DNA of 40,381 bases, taken from the NCBI GenBank assembly GCA_013115135.1, contig JABANP010000482.1:1-40381 (forward strand), written 5' to 3'. Position numbers and translations under genes: made by a program. Numbering within the stretch: position 1 is the first letter of the stretch; every line of letters begins with the position of its first letter. The notes beneath the pieces are model-generated. The model saw only the letters and a list, made by a program, of their open reading frames with translations. It ran no database searches and was not told the origin of the DNA. The stretch is from Perkinsus olseni. Taxonomy: Eukaryota; Perkinsozoa; Perkinsida; Perkinsidae. Below are positions 1-13,000 of this stretch, in pieces.

Positions 1-1076
1 CTTATTTATTAGTGAGAATACGTAGGGCAGACTTCTAGCCATAGCTTAGCCTAGGGATACGGAGGCACACAAATGGGGACACGAGTATCCGACACTCCCC
101 TGGCCAACCTACGCCGGGTAGGACTAGCAGCTGCCTGATCCTCTGTAATGCCTCGACGCATCGCTTCTCACAAACGAGTAGACCTCCACAACCATGCGCT
201 ATTTATCGCGAAGGTAGCGGGTCGACTTGGCGATTGGATTATCCTACGGGCGGGGTACTTGGAGCACCGGATGCGCAAATCCTCTACAAGATGGCAACTT
301 CTCATTGGGAAGCAACTTCGAAAGACTGCCTCAGCCGGAACTAGGAATGAGTGCTCGATTCATTTATGCGTTTATCGGGCCTAGGAATGGTTACCGTCGT
401 CGAATGTGAATAGCGACGGATAAGCTTCGAGCTTCGAGCGAGAGGAGTAGAAATAGGTGGTTTCCATCTACTAGATGAGCTAGACCTGCAGGATTCTAGA
501 TAGAATCCTTTGTAGAGTTACCGGCCCGACCAGGCGTTCAGTAGAGACGTTACGAAGGTCACCATCCTTGAAAGTTGTACACAGGACAGAATTTCCACTC
601 GAAAAAGCCCCGCTGACGTCGGGGCGTTCACTTCGAGTGTATCCGGTATCTAACCGATGGACCCCGAAAGGTGCGGGTGCCGAGCCCTCCAAGACGCCTC
701 GGCTTATACCCTCTCACAAATGATGACAGAACCTTCAAAAACGCATTTATCGAGAAATCCCGGAGGTAGCCCGTGGCGGATGAGACTTTGCTACGAGCCG
801 AGAAAAGTGCGGTTCTAACAGTGCCGTCAGTATTGCATGCTTTAATTGATGCCAGATTCGAACTCGAGACCTTACAGAGAGGAACTGCGCGCTCTACCAT
901 CCAACCATTGCAGATTTTACTGTTTCGCCCGCTTGGTAGGCGCGTCTGTGTCTTCGGGTGTCTTGTACAGAGAAAAGTGCGTATCGAGACGCTCCCTGGC
1001 ACTAGTAGAACACAACTCTACGCTCTTTATTTACACCAGCAAGCTGTGGATAATAGTTACTGATAATGACATGCTC
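1..1076. other. Left flank with no supported gene
   Basis: I see no convincing coding exon here. Short open frames exist on both strands but none carries a recognisable motif or a coherent chain of splice sites. The segment may hold the 3' untranslated region of the giant minus-strand gene that ends near 1077. A tRNA-like stretch lies at about 848-912. Confidence 0.4.
848..912 (-). repeat. tRNA-derived degenerate element
   Basis: Read on the minus strand, this stretch has an A-box-like motif (TGGTAGAGCGCG) followed about 25 nt later by a B-box/T-arm-like motif (GAGTTCGAATCTGGC). The two parts do not close into a proper acceptor stem, so it is a tRNA relic or tRNA-derived repeat and not a working tRNA gene. 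It is the only copy in the window, besides the true tRNA-Cys, where an A-box-like half seems to accompany the T-arm half. It lies just beyond the apparent end of the giant gene. Confidence 0.45.
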
Positions 1077-4000
1077 TCAATAGTATACGTGTATGATGAC
1101 AACCTGAGAGACAGCAATTCAACGACGGATGCGGTTAAGAACTCACCAAAGTGAATACAACAAATGACGGGACAGAGCGAGAACTAGCAAATGCTATGAT
1201 TCTCGATTTCGTGTTTGGATGGACGTCGCCAATGTCGAACCCTCCGATTGGGAGAGTGACCATAACCTGACCCAGGAGGCGTTTCCGGCAGCAGCACTGG
1301 CCCAAGTATCTTTCCTCACGCCAGAGTCGCGGATCGAGCTGCATCCACCACTCCTCCCGCAAAGGGCCACGAACCTGAATGATGACTACTCTTAACTCCA
1401 TTGCTCACCAAGGAGAAGGCCTACCAAATATTATTCGGAGGTGCTTGCTCTGGTACGTAGACCGGGAACCGGAACCAATACTCCATCTTCAGGATACTGT
1501 CGGTCGGGGACGCGTGGACGAGCAAACGATCCTGGACGAGGAGTTGGCGGTCGAGAAAATGAGGCGGGAGCACCTTTTCAGTGAAGTCCGTCCACTTATC
1601 CCGAGTAGTGTCAACAGGGAAATTCTGCAGGTTGAGTACATCAGTGGAATGCTCAACAGCGTGGACGAAGCCTGAACCAGAGCGTGCCTCGTCAACTGCC
1701 CGGCCGCAGCAGACCCACCAGGGAGGCAGGACTATGAGGATGCTTCCGATGGGCATTTGACCATCGGAATCTGGAATGACTTGCTGTAGGAACTCGAAGC
1801 GAACTTCCACTCCAAGTTTGGAGTCGGCCCGAACGGTCGATGGATACCTCGACCACTCGACACTACAGCTACAGCGGCGACGGCTACTCTCCCTACCATC
1901 TCAGACAGTCCGGTCTCGGAACAGTCTGCACAACGATTGAAGCGGCATCTTGCTGAGTGTCGCCATCAGAGGCGTCGCCGAAGCTTGGCCCAAGCACACT
2001 AGTCGCCGCGTCGATAACCTGAAGACCCGGTGAAAGCATCCCAGCTTCAGCTTGAGTGGCCGCTTTACGTTGCCATCGACAGCATCCAGGAGTATCATAT
2101 CGAATCCAGTGTGCGCTGGCTGTTGCTCTGGCATGCTCACATCGATCACGAAGGCGTAGTCACCGGGAAACTGAGCAGATTCACCACCACGATAAGCACG
2201 GCAACAGCAACGAGTGCGCCCCCCTCCTCTTGGGGACATCTCCCTGTTAGTCTTACCAGCGTCTCCGTGAGTGTGATAACAAAGTAAGGCTTGCCCGGAT
2301 CGGTAGTATCATCGACTTGACAAATGTCGGCTACATTCTGAGCCGAGGCCATGGCGGACGTATCTTAGGTCGAAGCTGGTCTACCTCGATGGAGTAGAAC
2401 GGCAAAGATATCTTTTGGAAGGTGGTGCAGGAGAACTCGAAGCCCGGTGGATACACGACCTTCAGTCGCCCTCCTGCCGCGACCTTCAAAACCTGAGCAA
2501 CGCCCTGGCGGCCCACCTCGAGGGAGGAATCTTACACTGCGAAAGGTGAAGGCTGTCTGGCTCACGATGTTCAACAGTCGTGCGTAAGTGACGCTGACCG
2601 ACCTAAGATACGCCTACCAAGATACGGGCCCTCCTCAGTGGACCTACTTCATCTGGACAACCTCAAACTGCGTCGAACTTTCTCCCCACCCTATTCTCTC
2701 ATCCGACAGCAGCTTCCCCTCGACGAACCATTGCACCGTGGTCACCGGCGTCTGCGCCGGTGTCATCACCTAACGCGGAGTAGTACCATCACCGCTCAGC
2801 TCATGACAGGCACCCCACCTTCAGGATAAGGCCATAGGTCGGTTCCGAGATAGCATCTCTGAAGGTGAGCCTCGCCGTCGGTCGCCCGGCCACCGCATCA
2901 GTCGAGGTCTCAGCCAGGGCCGTGCAGCCAGTGACAACCTGAGCAGGGCTGAGGACACCGTACGAAGGAGGAGAGGACGCTACAGCTCGAGATGTTCCTC
3001 CCGAAACGAGGCAGTCATCGCGGAAGACGAACGTCGGCGGCGCTACGATGGTCAGCTCGACAGGCCTGATAACGACGAAGAGGGAACGGTGGGAGTCCTT
3101 CGAGCATGCCGGGCTCGAAGCGTCCTGCGGAGGCAGCTGGCGACCGGAAGTGTTTCTGAAGACCACTACTGTGGCGTGACAGTCGGCGGCAATCAGAGAC
3201 GTGGCGATGATTGTACCGTGAACAGCACGATGTGTAAGGAAAACCTCTATCGAGAGCGCCGACAGCCTACCGTGCGTTGCCGGGGCTGAGCAGTACGCTG
3301 ACATCGATGATCGCGTTGGGAGGGCTACGAGCGGCCAGAACCTCCAAACCGAGTGGGTAGACCAACTTGAAGCCACCTGATAGGCGATGGATCGCAGGAT
3401 TTCCCAAAGGAGTGGTACTACTGGTGAGGCCATCATCAGTATTCAGTGGAAGCGCCGATAGACCATCAGCATTAACTACAGAGAGGATGCTATCGCACCG
3501 ACCTGCCGTGAGAGCTTTTACCATCGGGGTCAGCCCCTTCGGGACCCCAGGTCTCCAACCGCCAGGACCCCAAGCCTGCCGCCGCTGTGGATGGTGTGAG
3601 GCACGTTACCGACAGCCGATACTCTGAAAGAGATGGTAAGGAGTCACCAACAACGGAGTTATTTTTCCTGATCGCTCAAACTAGATGAATGCCCACCTCC
3701 ATAGCGCAAAGAGTACGCGTACTGGCTGAAGTTGCAAAGTACACTGCGCTTAAACAGCGCCGTCACGCGTTGTGCAATGGATATTACACAACGGGTGAGA
3801 ATCTCAAGCGAGGACTAGCTCAAGGCACCTGTGGTTGCCGGCAAGCCCTGGTCGCTATCCACCCGTGCTATCAACCGGTTGCCCTCATAGTAGACAACCG
3901 TTGTGTTCACAGGGCCACCTGACCAGAGTCGATGAGCTCGCTCCAAACCCGGCGCCTCAATCGGCCCACCATCAACATGAGTGACATCAAGTCCTCCCTC

Positions 4001-7000
4001 TACAGTGTATTCCCCGCTGGTCACGCGGATCACTCCCCCAGCGGGCACGCTTTGAGTGACGAAAATCGGAAAGACCGCCGCGGCTCTGCTGTCCGTGCGG
4101 ACGCCCCATTGAGATCGTATCGGGTGCTCCAGCGGCTTCTGGGCGAATTCCGAGAGAATCTCCTTCGACTCCACCGCCAACAACCCTAAAGTGGAGCTCC
4201 TCGTCCGTTAACAGGGTGGGCGAGGGGGCATCTCACCAGGCAGCCTGAAGCTCTCCAACCCCATCTTCTCATCACGGGTAATCTGAAGTACGGAGTTAGC
4301 ATGGGATAACCTCGCTCGAGAGTCCCTCAACACCCGTCTCGAGGCGACGGCCACCCTTCGCGTGATACCCCCTCCCCCACTAAAATTGCATGACCGATAC
4401 GAATCAGTCCACGAACGAGAGCCTAGGCGCTTACGCCCGGCATCAAGAAGGCCCGTCGAGCCCTGCCTTGCTACTAACTACCTCTAGGAAACTGGTGAGA
4501 AGGTGCCAGGTAGTAGGACCGCCGAGCTCCCCCAGCCTCAGGTCGGTGATGATGCAGCTGAACATCTCGCCACTGGCGATATCCGACCGGAATCTTATCG
4601 AGTAACCCGTCTGATCCGTCACAACCAGTCTCTCCTGCTGGGCTACTCCACTCAGCGAATTTCGTGGCGCAGCGGTCGGGGCCGATCTGTAAACTGCAGC
4701 GGCAGAGAAGTCAAATCCAACGGGCTCGACAGCCTCCACCAGAACAGCATCCGCCCGACTGACGCTGATAAAGCTCACACGCACGCTCGAGGTCGCCGTC
4801 GCCCTCATCAAGTGACCAACTAGCGTCACCGTCGCGTTCCTCAGCTGTGGTATGATCGGCCAACCCTCTACCGCGTGGGTACTCTGAATAGACGCAGGGG
4901 AGCCAGCAGCGAAGTGAGTGACTCTCCACCAGTTGTCGGTGACGAAGGGCGTGGTGGAGGGGTTCGAAGTGGTGACGCTGATCGTGAGGTCGAAGTCCCG
5001 AGGGAAGGGGAAAGGCTCCCGGATGTGAATCGTCAGCAGGCCGTGAGAACAGTTGACCATCGAATTGGGCAGCACCCCGATAGTGTCCGTCACAGTCGTC
5101 TGTTCGACAAAGGCGAAGTCCCAACAGACGCCCGTCCGCTGAGGGTCTTCCAGAGGGAAGCCTTCCGGAGCTCGGACTTCGACAGTGTCGCCGTCGAACA
5201 GCCTGTCCGGGAACTGCATCGTTAGGTGCAGATTGCGGACGATGGAGTTGCCGTTGACCTGAGGAGGATGTAATCTCATCAGCAGCAGCAGCAACCGGAA
5301 GGTATACTGGGCAGCAGGAAGCCCCAGTTGGATGAATTCTCACGACACCAGCGTAGTCATTTTGATTCATCCCGCTGAGTAAGAGTGCTATTTTATGCTA
5401 CTTCGCCGACCACAACCAACCAGCGCCTTCAAGTTCACCTGATTATGGCCTTGTTCGTCCTCATTAACATACTCCCAGGTATTAAGCACTGGGTTGATGA
5501 CGAAGCCCTCCACTATGTTCTCATCGAGAGCAAGCGTCGGGCTGATCGACTCAGCAAGATACGTCTGCAGCTTCCACTGCCCTGGCATCTCCCCCGCCGG
5601 CGTGACCGAGGTCGGGTTGTAAACCTCAATAACGATAAGATACTCCCTTTCCGATACCATCTTTAGCGTACTTCCTAGCCGAAGGACCTGAAAGCCGTAC
5701 TGTGCAGCCGGAAGGGCCGTCTAGCCCTTACCAAGGTATCCAGAGCTGCGAGGTCGGGTACAAGACACAGGAAATCATTTTCGCTCCACTGGAATCCCGA
5801 GTTGTACTCGCCGCGGTCATCGTAGTACGGCAGCTCAATCACGTGGGCCTTGCACGTACCACTTTCGTGCGCCAACTGGAAGCCCGTCGGAGCCTCAACG
5901 ACGAAGGACGCCCCCGTGGCCCGGCTGTTGAGGGGGTCCACAGTCTGATGAGGGATGAACTTGATGCTGAGCGGGTTGACTCGGGGTTCCGTATCGAACC
6001 CGACCGGCGTCCTGAGGGAGGAATTAGGTGAGAAAAAGGCACATCCATTCCTAGTGAACGATCGAGTATCGGGTTGGTCATTAGAGTTCCACCCGTAATG
6101 CGTGCCGTTTTCTCTCAGAGTGAAAAACGGGAAAATCGCGATGCGGTACGAAGTCAAATCGCTCAGCTATTCACACACGGGAATGAAGTTCACCTCGCGA
6201 ATAAACCCAACCGAGCATCTCGAGAATAAACTCTTGTATCTCGTTGTAAATTTCGTTTGTCACTACATCCAGTGTTCTCCACACTCGGGGCCAGCTGTGG
6301 AGGCCCACACGGCGATTTTCGAAGCAAATATCGATCGATATACAGTGCGAACCAAACCGTTATGCAAATCGAATTTCCGCTAATGATGATAACCCAGAGG
6401 TAGTGGCCGTTACCTGGCTGTGCTGACCGGGACGATGGTCGCCATCTTGCCGGTGCTGAGTTCAAAGCCTTCGAAGGGCTCACTGGTCTCCTCGTTGAAG
6501 GCGATGGTCCACTCGTTGACCAGGGGGGTCGCCTCGGGGTTGCGAACCACTCCAACTCGAATCACATACAGTTCATTGCGCTCCAGACCTGAGAATAAAG
6601 TGCAGTAGAAATGCCTGTGCCAGGGATCGAACCTGCGAACCTACCGGGCAGTATGCTGATGGCTGCCTGCGAGTCCATCCCAACGCACTGGACTACCGCA
6701 GCGGTGGACGGCCAGATAGCGTACTCAGGTGGCCATCTTGCTGAGCCGCCAAACACCTCCGCCTCTGCGACCTTCACGGTGCCAAGACAGTCCTCAGCGA
6801 ACAGGAAGCCTTCGGGCCCGCGCAGAGTGAAAATCATCGGAGACCCATCACCGCCAGGAACGATGGTGTCCGAGCTCAGACGAAAAGCGAAGATGATGTT
6901 ATTCATGCGGCCTGGACGATCATCACGGCCGGTGTCCAGCCGCTCCTGGTCGCTGAGGAAGGGCACTCGGGCCTCAACCATCTTCGCTGTGATGGGGAAA

Positions 7001-10000
7001 CCTGACGCACAGAATGTTACAAAGTTGACAAGATAACGTTAATCAGAAGAGCCCATTGCCCTACCCTTAGTGCTCAGCCGGTAGTCCGCCTCCGTCGTGA
7101 AGTCCAAGACGTCTCGCAGCGCATAGAAAGTGAAACAAAGATTCCACCCGCACTCTGTAGAATCATCTGTAACCAGCTCGGTCTTCTCATCGGGGTTACT
7201 CGTGACCAGGCGCCATTCATACAGCCCCGGCGGGATGCCATTCGTCCTGCTACCGATAATCGATATCGCTGGGAAGGGGCTTATTAAAGGCATGTAAGCG
7301 CAGTGGACGTCCGACGGGAAGGGACTTGGGCCGTTGTTGACCCCCAGAGGCGTGCAATAAGGTACCGAAGAGAAGCCAAGGGGCATCTCGACGACGATCC
7401 CTCCGGGCCCAAAAAGATGGCTCTCCAGTCTGATACGGAAAGTGAGTACATTCTCCTTGCCCACAGCGTTATAGGTGTAACCAACGTACGCGTCGGAGAG
7501 GGATCTCACCGGCGGGCTCGAGAAGACCCCGACAAACGGCCGACTTTCCGAAGTGGTACCGTTCCACCCGACTTCAATACGCCACTCATTGTAGCCAGCC
7601 ACAGGGTTCCTCTCGGGCACCTCGACGTCCGCCTCGAACCCGTAAGTGTGAGCGTCGCTGTAGACAGCAGAGGGGAAGAGGAGCTGGTTGCCATAGGCCA
7701 CCGAGGGGACGCCACCCGGCCATGCTGCTGATATGTTGTACCCCAGCACCACTCGACCACTACTGTGATTCGCGGGATGAATTGCAAACCCAGACGAGTC
7801 TATATTGCGCCAGAGAAACCCCTGGGGGGCAGTGATTCTCACGGCTGCTGTGACAGTGGTAGGCACCTTGATCGGAGCCACAGTGACTCTGGCGTACCGG
7901 AAGGTGAGGGCGTACGGTCGAAGATCGGTGACGGTGACGTTGAAGGCCTCAGCTGACAAGCTACTCTGATACATACCCCAGGACTGGCCCTCGGTCGGCT
8001 CACCCTCGTTCAGGGGGACACTCCCAAAGGAGCCGTCCATTCTACGACCGCCAAAGTCTCGAGTATAGACGAACCACGAGTTTTGATGGGTCGTGTTGTA
8101 CCCCAAGGGATTGCGAATCTTCAGACCGAAAGCATACCGGCGACCAGCGACCAGCCTAGCCGACACGCCAACTGTTGCAGCGCTTCGGCTGGTGTCAGCA
8201 ACAAAACTATGACAACCGTCGGCGATGCCGACGATGCGATGGGTGGGCACGGCCGGTCCAATGGCGTAGATCCGAGGATCGAGATCTGCGACCTCGCAGG
8301 GAGTAGGGATGGTGAAGTCAGGAGGCAGGACGACTTCGACTTGGCCGCCGATTGTCACGTCTTGCTCGGTTGCAAAGAAAAATTCGAAGAAGATGCGTCG
8401 CTCCGCCGATCCAACTAGACGGTTCAATATGTAGGAGGGACATCTTGCCAAGGACCTGACAGAGACGCCTCGAGACCGTTTGCCCCCTCCCCGGAGCCTA
8501 CCGCCTTGTTGCCGGACCACCTCCCCGACGACATCGCAGCAGCGTCTTCGATGCTCTCTGAAAGGAAAAGCTCTCCACACCACCGCAGGAGCGGTTCCTA
8601 GCCGTTTCATCCAAAATTCCGCAGGAGAGGTTCCCAGCTCACCATCTCCTCTGAAAGCCTCAGTAACAGCCTGTTTAATAACACCACTGCCATGGCCGTC
8701 CCCAGCAGCCTCGAGATCGATGGTCCAGGTATTAGCCTCATCGAAGGCACTGAGAGGTGTGGACGGGTTGTCCACGGTGATCCTCAGGAACACCGAGCTG
8801 CCAGCGTAGATAACCCCATTTTCAGGGCAAAGTGAAGGTGCATTTATTATCAGCATAGGTCCAATAGGTCGACTCAACCGTCCCCCGGCCCTGGGGTATC
8901 GACTCCCCGAAGTGCTCTAGGTCCATCCCGACCCCTTCAACTGCCAAGCAAGCATACCCACTCGGCAGCGTCATCGTCATCTTCGCAGAGACACCAGTCG
9001 CAGCCCCGCGAGGTGTGTGCAGGGTGGCCCCCAGCAGCAGCTGAGCATAGATCACGTTGCCCCTGGTCAGCCTTGTACGGTTTAGTATTCCCGTCCATCC
9101 CGTTATCGACAAGCCTCGCGATGGTCCGACCGGCGTCCGGAGACTTCCAAACGAAGTCACCGACGGACTCGATGTAGTAGGGGTACTCGTCATTCTGGTC
9201 AGTGACCTCGGCACCCAGACGGCCAGGAAAGAACCCCCCGCTGGGTATGCTAATACCGATAACGGAGAATCTTCTGATCTCATCACCGACCAGGTCGGGC
9301 ATGTCAGCAGGGAGTTGTATTTTCACCTAAGCACGCAAGAGAAACCATGAGCCACCGGGACGCTCCCTCAAAACCGTTACGACGAAGGGAGCCATTTCCG
9401 TCGTATTACAGAGACGATCAAGGGCAACACTGAGCTATCGATTGGCCGCTTCAACCCTCTCATCCGACCGCGAGTTGTTCAGCTGCGAAGCGTCTTAGTT
9501 CGAAGACACTATCAAGTTGAACCCCCCCAAGGCCACACGGCTGTTCAGAAAGCCTCCCCAAGATATCGAGCCATGAACTCACCTTATTATTCTGAAAGCC
9601 CGGTACGACAGCCTCTCCAGTGCAGCTCTGTATCTCTCCACAAAGTTTATTATCCTCTCCTGGCGGCACCTCCAGACACACTGCGTTACACGAGGCGCCG
9701 ATCTTCCACTGGGTCAGCGGCCACAGGATGACTCGGACGTGATAGCCGGCCTTGATGGGGCCCGTCAGCAAATTATCGCCACCCTTAATGTCAAAGTCGA
9801 TAGATTCCATGCTCCCAGCATCGATATAACCTGACCATTGCAAGTAGCGCGCGCCCTGACGATCGATATGAGACTGAGTACTACCATTGGTGCCTCCGAC
9901 GAGATTGAAGCCTCTCATACCGAAGCTCGGAGTGGCCGTGCCGGCGCTAGGCAGGCCCTGCTGCGAAGACAACTGCGCTCGCCCCATCTCGAGGGCCGAG

Positions 10001-13000
10001 TAGGGGTGGTTGTCGATGTCCTCGTGGATGAAGAGGTGGACGTAGTCGCAGCTGCGGAGGTCGTCCGGGTCGCTGGTGGAACCGCATGATTTGCTGCCGC
10101 AGCAATCGTCGTCTTTATAATTGACACCTGTTGAGGTCGAACCCACGACCACCAGCTGATAATTCTGACCGGGACGCAGCCCCGACCGCTTCGCAAATAC
10201 GACGGTGATTTCTCTAGAGGTGATTGTGCTGCCGTCGGGTTTGATATTGCGGTAGTAGCAGCCCTCAGGCAAGGGGAATCCGAACTCCGCGTCATCCGAC
10301 CACAGCTCTCGGAAGATCTTCCCGCACGCCAGCTGATTGGCCTCGTGAAGCTCATCCTCGTCGGGCATCTCCGCAATGTCGTTCATCGCCACATCAGAAT
10401 ACTGAATGTCGAACATCTGCGGCACCTTCACCATGATCTTTCAAGGCCATCCTTCCTGTCGCCCTCGAGTACGGCAGCCCCGCCGTACCTCCCGCCGTTC
10501 GGAAGCTGATCACCACCGGGGCCCGGACACCCCCCGCTGAGCCTGTTGTGACGTGCAAGCCCACGCCCTGCATAACAGCCGGTTCTATCACAGAGAGCCT
10601 CCCAACTTCGTACAGGTACTTTCCCGACAGGCCACTAGGCGCCCAACAAACTTTCATCTGGCTTCGCTCCGCTAAGCCTTTTAATTCTTCCCTCGTATGA
10701 GCCCGATTAGTCCGCTTCCAGTTGCCTTGTGTGACTGTGAAGGTGGGCGTAGTATCAGTCCAACCAAGAGGTATGGAAAAGATGGTATCAGATATCTTCG
10801 TTACTTGATGAGCGACCTCGTAGTAGTCGGATAGACTCTGGTCGTTTGCTGAGGAGTCGCCGTACGGCAAGGTGCCAGTAAGGGCGCTCAGCTGCTCCGG
10901 CGAACCTACAAGGAACCGTCATCACCAGCAGCAGAGAAGCACGATACACAAGTACTGTAGAGGTGTATATAGCATTCATAACAACGAGGATGATGGTATG
11001 GGAGACGTACCGGACGGAGTGGAATTTTCCGGAGTGGAGACTAACGAGCCGCAGAAGGGCGTCTATGGCAGGGAGCAGGTTGGGGGCAGATTGCCAGCGA
11101 ATAGCCATGCGCGTCCAAGTTCTTCGCGACAAGCGAAAGAGGAAGTATTCATAACAGGCAACCACTGACCGCGCAGTGTATCCAGTCTAAACGTAGTCGT
11201 ACTAGCTATAAAACGATTTCCCTTCCCCCTAGGAAAGTCTTTTAGATTTCGGCCCACCGAAGCAGCTGACACGATCACTATCCACAGGCTAGACGCGATC
11301 AGACTAATAGTCGCTTTCGTACTGTCGAACATACCCCACAGCGACGACAGAGAGGGGGGCTTACACTGAGCATTGCAGGCGTACCCACTCCCAGTGAGTA
11401 CTATCCAGTCGCCAGTGTCCAACTTCGGTGACGAAGCAAAGGTAAGCCTCGTAGTTCCATCCGCCATCACCGTAGCTGCGGTGACGTACGCGTTACCCGT
11501 ACACTGGTTCTTAGCGTCACAGTCAACCTGAAGGGACCAACAGAATCCGCCACACGCCTCAAGCGAGAAATAGCCCACTCTGTCATGGGCGTTGATGGTG
11601 AGAGGGATATCATCAGAGCTCGTCAATGCAGTACAGCCGGCCGTGGTGACGTCAGGGCAGTTCCATTCGTTCGTAGTCACAGCCAGCACTGGGGAGTTGT
11701 TATTGTCGGTGCACTGAAAGGGGTACCATCATCAACGCGAGCTCACGTCCACCGACCTTGGCGTCTGGTTCCACTATCCTTATAGTATCTCCATCTGCGA
11801 GGCCCCAGCTGAGAGACCACAAATTCAGCCAGGGGGCAGGCCCAGGTGCCTTACCCGGTGAGTTCAAAACCGGAAGACGATGAAGGTCGAGTAAATCCAG
11901 TTCTGGTCGGAGTCGGGCCCTCTGATCTGCATGCGCATGCGTGCAACATCGCCATACCAACTTTTCCTACCGTGAGTCGGCCGGCCACCACCCAGTAGGT
12001 GTCGTCACTACAGGCGTTGTCGACTATCATCCCGCAGTAGCACAGGGCCACTATGCCGGGCTTCTTAACCGTCACTAGCTTGCTCAGGTCACCCGAGTTG
12101 AACATCAGTCGGTCGTGACTGACATAATGTTCAGTCCACGCCGTGTCGTGTTGCATGGATGGCCGAGAGAAGGTAAACACGTTCCTCAGCACTCTCGCAA
12201 GCACAGAGACCGGCCCCGTCTGTGATGGGTGATTCGCCAGGCGCGGAGCGAGAGCGCAGGATCAAAGAAGCTCAAGTTGAGGCGCTCACCTATTAGTAGT
12301 CCCCTTGTACTCACTAGCAGCATTACTCGCTGTGAGACCGTCCAGTAGGGCATTGTCGTACGGTCTAACCCAAGCACATCTCAAGACCTCCACCCAACTC
12401 CGGACCTCCCACCTTGTAGCACACTCCGAGCTGGCCAATGGTGGTAGGGTGGAATCATCGAGGATCTTGATGATACCTGCCGTTGCACAGCACGACTACT
12501 CAGCCGCTTCGTCTCATAATGACGAGTAGACAACGTCACTTTTATCGGAGGAGCGTGGCAACGCTAGCCCGATGGGCCCTTCTGACCACAATCGCCGACA
12601 GGGGATCCCAGGTCGCCCCAATGCCAGGTACCCCGCTGAACTCACCTCCATCAACGAAGCCCAAAGCGTCTTGGTAGTCCTCCGGCTTATACAGAGCCAC
12701 TGATGCTGGCTCATTCACGTACCTGTATACAGGGGCCTTTCGCTACACCAGAGAGAGGCTCTGTGCGGCTCACTGTAGGAAGGGCCGATCCGCCGTGTCG
12801 GTGGCGGCTGAGGCGAGACGAAATGGCAATAGTCGTAGCATGCCGACCTTGAAGTAGTCACCTGATAGCACCGACTTCCATCCGAAAGGTCCCGGGTTCT
12901 ATCCCCACACCTTACTTTCGCTGCTACAGCTGCTATCACAGTAGCATACATCGAAGTACTTCACAGCGTGGAAGTGCAAGCGCTCATATGGCGTCTCCCC

